Below, piece after piece: positions 22,827-26,461 of a DNA stretch of 26,461 nt. Positions within the stretch are counted from its first letter, which is position 1. Each line of letters opens with the position of its first letter. Under the pieces are notes generated by a model. That model was not told the origin of the DNA. It ran no database searches and worked only from the letters and a program-made list of their open reading frames with translations. The stretch comes from an uncultured Eubacteriales bacterium (GTDB taxonomy: Bacteria; Bacillota_A; Clostridia; Christensenellales; Aristaeellaceae): the NCBI GenBank assembly GCA_902775835.1, contig CACYNZ010000007.1, positions 1-26,461 on the forward strand, written 5' to 3'. The translations under genes and the position numbers were made by a program.

Positions 22827-23566
22827 GCAAGCTGATCAAATATGAATTCCGGAAGACCTGGCCGGCCAAACTGGTGGTACTGGCCTTTACATTGATCGCG
22901 GAGATCGTGTTCCTGGTGGGCGTGTTCGGGGATAATCCTGATCGGACCGGGATTGGCATTGCGCTTCTGGCCCTCACGGCCATGTTCGGCATATTTGCCA
23001 TCGGCGTACAGTCCCTGGTGATTCTTCACAGGGATATGAGCACCAAGCAGAGCTACATGCTGTTCATGACGCCCAACAGCCGCTGGGCCATTCTGGGTGC
23101 CAAGGTGCTGGAAAACGGACTTTCCGTGCTGCTGTCCGGTGCGTTTTTTGCGCTGCTGGCCCTGGGGGATCTCAGTCTGCTCCTGGGCAAAAATCATCAG
23201 CTGGAACAGCTCTGGACCATGATTCAGGATGTATGGCGCTCCTTCAACGCGGAGATTGAACTGAACCAGATGAACTTCCTGCTGTTTGCGCTGTTCATAG
23301 TGATTTCCTGGGTGAATACGGTCATGACGGCGGTGCTGGCGGATGTGGTGGCCTGCGCCCTTCTCAACGGAAAACGGTTCAGCGGCCTGATCGCCTTTAT
23401 CCTGTTCTTTGTGCTGAACTATCTCACGGCGAAAATCGGATCCCTGGTGGGCACGGGCGCTTCGTTCTCGGACCGCATGCTGATTGAGAGCGGCCTGGAA
23501 CTGGTCTTTGCCGTGATCATGTATCTGTGCTCCGCCACCATCATGGAGCGCAGGCTGAGCGTCTGA
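22823..23566 (+). CDS. ABC-2 type permease
   Basis: A 247-residue membrane protein, partner of the ATPase. It starts with the amphipathic MSKLIKYEFRKTW typical of such permeases, then shows six hydrophobic segments at about 17-35, 44-69, 96-118, 150-170, 172-208 and 224-240. The ATGA overlap with the ATPase gene shows translational coupling. There is no clear ATPase domain or substrate-binding partner, so it is an exporter-type half transporter working as a dimer. No terminator directly follows; the small membrane gene begins 91 bases later and is probably part of the transcript. Confidence 0.88.
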   Translation: MSKLIKYEFRKTWPAKLVVLAFTLIAEIVFLVGVFGDNPDRTGIGIALLALTAMFGIFAIGVQSLVILHRDMSTKQSYMLFMTPNSRWAILGAKVLENGLSVLLSGAFFALLALGDLSLLLGKNHQLEQLWTMIQDVWRSFNAEIELNQMNFLLFALFIVISWVNTVMTAVLADVVACALLNGKRFSGLIAFILFFVLNYLTAKIGSLVGTGASFSDRMLIESGLELVFAVIMYLCSATIMERRLSV

Positions 23567-23657
23567 TCCCGAATAAGAATGAGCGTCGGAAACAGATTCC
23601 GGCAGAAAAATGAAGGAATATGCTGAACAGGGGAGAAGAGGGAAGGCGGTGCAGCAC

Positions 23658-23894
23658 ATGTCCCGAAAAAGAACGGGCGTGATCCTGATGATTCTCTCTG
23701 CAGTTCTGCTTGCCGGAGCCGTGATTTCCATAGCTGTCAATACGCCCGCAAGTGGACCATGGGCCGGCACAATCACCCAGTTCAGGCAGGCGTTTGACGG
23801 GCATGGCATGCTGGTAGCGCTTCTCGGTGCGGGCGGACTGATTTCCTTCCTTGCGGGAAGCGTACTGCTTGTCTTGCACAGAATGAACGGATAA
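23658..23894 (+). CDS. Small two-helix membrane protein
   Basis: A 78-residue protein with two hydrophobic helices (about residues 6-25 and 51-71) joined by an extracytoplasmic-looking loop containing PASGPWAGTITQFRQAF. The basic MSRKR start fits a positive-inside N terminus. ATG 23658 is chosen on weak grounds (AGGCGG about 9 bases upstream); ATG 23610 would add 16 residues without a good ribosome binding site. It lies behind the GntR/ABC genes in the same direction and ahead of a terminator, so it may belong to that operon. Not recognised as a named family. Confidence 0.6.
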   Translation: MSRKRTGVILMILSAVLLAGAVISIAVNTPASGPWAGTITQFRQAFDGHGMLVALLGAGGLISFLAGSVLLVLHRMNG

Positions 23895-23910
23895 ACTGTA
23901 TTGGCATTTG

Positions 23911-23943
23911 CTGCCGTGAAGTGATGGCTTCACGGCATTTTTC
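23911..23943 (+). terminator. Terminator of the GntR/ABC operon
   Basis: TGCCGTGAAG (23912-23921) pairs perfectly with CTTCACGGCA (23928-23937) around a 6-base loop, followed by TTTTTC. Confidence 0.85.
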
Positions 23944-23958
23944 TTTGTCCGCAGATAC

Positions 23959-23987
23959 TTGCAATCCCGTGTGAAATGACGTACAGT
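23959..23987 (+). promoter_or_regulatory. Promoter of the four-helix membrane protein gene
   Basis: TTGCAA (23959-23964) and TACAGT (23982-23987) with a 17 bp spacer, right after the preceding terminator and 35 bases ahead of the start codon. Confidence 0.55.
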
Positions 23988-24021
23988 ATGAAAATCCACA
24001 GGTATGAGGGGAGGGGAGCTC

Positions 24022-24648
24022 ATGGGACTGTTCGACAGCCTTGTGGAGCGGGGGCAGCATTTCAGCGATCTGAACCGTTACGTTTCCGATTACAGGATTG
24101 TGGAGGAAAAGGACAGGAAAGGCCGCGTCCGGAAGAAAGCCGTGTATGTAGGTGCCTGGATATCCATACGGGACTTTGATGCCGGGAAGGCGCGTGTGCT
24201 CTGGGCTGTCCTTGCGCTGAGCATTCTGACGGTTCTTACCTATGGATACATGGCACTTCTGACCCATGCGTCCAGCGGGCAGTTCTGGGTCATGCTTCCG
24301 ATACTGGCAGGCCTGTTTCCCTGCCTCTATCTCATGATGGGTGCCACATCCCTTCCATTCCGGGGAAAACCCATGCGCCGGGACCAGTACATGCACAGCT
24401 TCATCCGGGTATTCCGTTCCGCTGTGGCAGTGGCCGCGTTCGCGGCAGTGGGCCTGCTTGCATCGCTTGTGGACCGGGCCGTGCGCGGTGACTGGCTGTT
24501 TCTGCGCTCTGACTGGGCATTTGCTGTATCTGCCGTGGCATGCGCTGTACTTTCCCTGCTTGTGATTCTCCTGCTGCGCACCCTGGATGTGCGCGAGACT
24601 GCACAGGAAAGTTCCGGCATGAAAAATGACGGATGGAAGACGGAATAA
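24022..24648 (+). CDS. Four-helix integral membrane protein of unknown function
   Basis: A 208-residue protein with a charged N-terminal cytoplasmic part (residues 1-55, GLFDSLVERGQHF, then DYRIVEEKDRKGRVRKK) and four hydrophobic segments at about 60-80, 90-108, 132-150 and 164-186, followed by a short polar tail. No catalytic motif is seen. ATG 24022 follows GGGAGGGGAG; an ATG 18 bases earlier overlaps that site. It is monocistronic. Family not recognised. Confidence 0.75.
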   Translation: MGLFDSLVERGQHFSDLNRYVSDYRIVEEKDRKGRVRKKAVYVGAWISIRDFDAGKARVLWAVLALSILTVLTYGYMALLTHASSGQFWVMLPILAGLFPCLYLMMGATSLPFRGKPMRRDQYMHSFIRVFRSAVAVAAFAAVGLLASLVDRAVRGDWLFLRSDWAFAVSAVACAVLSLLVILLLRTLDVRETAQESSGMKNDGWKTE

Positions 24649-24782
24649 TGCACGTTTGTGTCCTGTACCGATGGATGAGAAAAAAATCATTCAGGAAAAA
24701 GTGCACCTGAAAAACTGTGAAAATGCCGGTCGTTATTGACTTTCTGTCCGGAAATAGTTCACAAAGGGACGGGCGGCTTTCC

Positions 24783-24812
24783 TTGACAATTGCATGGTTT
24801 TTGCATTATTAT
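24783..24812 (+). promoter_or_regulatory. Promoter of the solute-binding protein gene
   Basis: A consensus TTGACA (24783-24788) and TATTAT (24807-24812) with an 18 bp spacer. An AT-rich leader of about 60 bases with GGGAGG follows. Confidence 0.7.
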
Positions 24813-24878
24813 ACAGCATGCTCAAGAAAATCTCATATTTTTTTGTGCAACAAATAAATTTGGGAGGAAGAATTGGCA

Positions 24879-26461
24879 ATGAAGAAACTTATGGCACTGC
24901 TTCTGTCCATGATGATGGTTCTTTCTGTCTTCAGCTTTGCCGGCGCTGAGAATGTCAGTGCGGACAGCATCGCTGACGATCCTGAGTTCCAGGTCATGAA
25001 TCTGGGCAACTACAAGTACGGCGAAGATTACATCTCCCTGTATGAGCAGGTTGGTAAGGACATTACCATCGCTGACGTGCACGAAGATGAAGAAACCGGT
25101 TTCGGTTATATCACCGTGGACGGCGAAGAGAAGCTCCTGGGTCTGGACTTCCTGACCATGGCCATGGTGTACAACACCACCCCTGCCGGCGACTATGAGA
25201 CTGAAGAAGACGTCTACGCCGCCTGGTGGAGACTCTACATCACCCGCTGGAATTACCTGCTGCCTGAAGTTCCGCTGTACAGCAACGAGTACTACGATCT
25301 GTACAACGCTCAGATCAAGGGTGTTCAGGAACATCCCACCAACCCCTTCTGGGGCCCCCAGCGCGCTCTGATCGACTGGTCTTCCGAGAAGGCTGATGAC
25401 TCCATCATTCTCGGCAACAGCACCGAACTGTCCGGTCAGTTCCGTATTCCTTCCTTCGGCAAGAGCTCTCCTGGCGCTTCCGATAACGACATCGGCTTCC
25501 TGACCACCGGTCTGGAGACTGTGTCCACCACCAAGGAAGGCGGCTATGTCTGGAATGACACCGTTGTGGAATCCCATGACGAAGTTATCAACGAAGACGG
25601 CACCCTGACCTACACCATCAAGATCAAGGACGATCTGAAGTTCTCCGATGGCAGTGCCATCACCGCCAAGGATTACCTGGCTTCCACCATGGCCAGCCTG
25701 AGCCCTGTGTATACTGAGGCTGCTGCCCGTGAGTCCAATGGCCAGACCATCGTTGGCTGGAAGGGCGCCTATCAGCTGTACACCGGTCCCGACAGTGCCG
25801 AAGGCACCAAGGAATTCGCCGGTCTGCACCTGATCGATGATTACACCTTCTCTGTGACCATCGTGGCTGACTATGCCAACTATTTCTACAAGATCACCTA
25901 TGGTGCCTTTGATGCTCAGCCCGCCGCTGCTTTCCTGGGCGAAGGCGTGGAAATCAAAGATGACGGCAATGGCTGCTACCTGTCCGATGAGTTCTATGCA
26001 AAGAACGAAGAAGGCAAGTATGTTCAGGCTGAAGCCATCCGCAAGCTGTGCACCGACATCAGCGAAGAGAACTATGCTGCTTATCCCTGGTCCGGCCCCT
26101 ATGTCGTGAAGTCCTTTGACAATACCGACTCCACCGCTACCCTGGTGAAGAACGAGTACTTCAAGGGCAACTACGAAGGCGCCACCCCCAAGATCGGCAC
26201 CATCATCTACAAGCGCGTGGTTTCCGCTACCCAGATCGAAGACTTCAAGGCTGGCGGCCTGGACGTCATTGCCGGCATCACCGGCGGTGCTGACACCGAC
26301 AATGCTCTGAAGCTGGCTGACGAATCTGACGGCAAGTATGTGTACACTCACTACAGCCGTGCCGGCTACGGCAAGCTCGGTTTCCGTGCTGACTTTGGAC
26401 CTGCCCAGTTTGTGGCTGTGCGTCAGGCCATCGCTCTGTGCATGGATCGTGCTCAGTTCGC
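24879..26461 (+). CDS. Oligopeptide-type ABC solute-binding protein, 3' end outside window
   Basis: The first 527 codons of an extracellular family 5 solute-binding protein, continuing past the window. A signal peptide (MKKLMALLLSMMMVLSVFSF, AGAEN) is cut near residue 23; no lipobox Cys is present, so it is not a typical Gram-positive lipoprotein. From about residue 177 the order is that of family 5: a strand, then VVESHDEVINEDGTLTYTIK, DDLKFSDGSAITAKDYL, the middle domain, and a stretch ending in VRQAIALCMDRAQF. Residues 45-170 come before this and include RWNYLLPEVPLYSNEYYDLY, which resembles the usual C-terminal end of the fold (see findings). Codon use is strongly biased, suggesting high expression. 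Permease genes would be expected downstream. GGGAGG lies 11 bases before ATG 24879. Confidence 0.9.
   Translation, partial: MKKLMALLLSMMMVLSVFSFAGAENVSADSIADDPEFQVMNLGNYKYGEDYISLYEQVGKDITIADVHEDEETGFGYITVDGEEKLLGLDFLTMAMVYNTTPAGDYETEEDVYAAWWRLYITRWNYLLPEVPLYSNEYYDLYNAQIKGVQEHPTNPFWGPQRALIDWSSEKADDSIILGNSTELSGQFRIPSFGKSSPGASDNDIGFLTTGLETVSTTKEGGYVWNDTVVESHDEVINEDGTLTYTIKIKDDLKFSDGSAITAKDYLASTMASLSPVYTEAAARESNGQTIVGWKGAYQLYTGPDSAEGTKEFAGLHLIDDYTFSVTIVADYANYFYKITYGAFDAQPAAAFLGEGVEIKDDGNGCYLSDEFYAKNEEGKYVQAEAIRKLCTDISEENYAAYPWSGPYVVKSFDNTDSTATLVKNEYFKGNYEGATPKIGTIIYKRVVSATQIEDFKAGGLDVIAGITGGADTDNALKLADESDGKYVYTHYSRAGYGKLGFRADFGPAQFVAVRQAIALCMDRAQF

Noticed and set aside
24822..26351. A long minus-strand frame opposite the solute-binding protein gene.
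   Set aside because: The plus-strand frame has a promoter, ribosome binding site, signal peptide and family motifs; the minus frame is an effect of codon bias.

Overview
The window looks like chromosomal DNA from an anaerobic member of the Bacillota, probably a gut or rumen Clostridia-type organism. The evidence is indirect: strong AGGAGG ribosome binding sites, sigma-A style promoters with 17-18 bp spacing, a YtrA-type GntR regulator with an ABC-2 exporter, a YlxP/DUF503 protein, a ferredoxin-type aldo/keto reductase, and an oligopeptide-type solute-binding protein with a clostridial signal peptide. No rRNA, tRNA, CRISPR array or intact transposase was seen.

Layout. 13-3248: two minus-strand genes, an AAA-ATPase-like/PD-(D/E)XK protein with an N-terminal helix-turn-helix and a 4Fe-4S aldo/keto reductase, each with its own promoter and separated by a terminator. 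3449-6300: a tldD-tldE operon for the two-subunit metalloprotease, with promoter and terminator. 6336-7882: a YlxP-like protein followed by a tocopherol-cyclase-fold protein. 7889-9674: a SAM methyltransferase and an alpha/beta hydrolase, transcribed from a promoter with a palindromic operator. 9817-12750: a transporter of the glutamate/dicarboxylate family and a UxaA/GarD-family dehydratase, probably one acid uptake-and-dehydration operon, also with a leader palindrome. 12777-14382: a LysR regulator broken by one extra A, then a DUF1275 membrane protein. 14400-16830: a decayed stretch holding a GH32/LacI deletion scar, a small helical protein, a flavodoxin-family reductase, a decapitated cyclophilin-like protein and a possible aminotransferase tail. 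16830-20368: three minus-strand units, a GNAT acetyltransferase, an HtrA-type protease and a class 3-like aldehyde dehydrogenase. 20410-21397: a second GNAT gene and, facing it, the C-terminal half of a DsbA-like protein. 21714-23943: an autoregulated GntR/ABC exporter operon plus a small membrane protein. 23959-26461: a four-helix membrane protein and the start of a peptide-type solute-binding protein that runs off the window.

Most loci are housekeeping or stress functions. The points most worth following are the transporter/dehydratase pair, whose substrate site differs from amino-acid transporters; the solute-binding protein, which carries what looks like a C-terminal-lobe segment at its N terminus; and the concentration of gene remnants between 13 and 17 kb and near 21 kb, which suggests a region of repeated insertion and deletion. 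I did not find a clear new multi-gene system; the novelty here is at the level of individual genes and scars.
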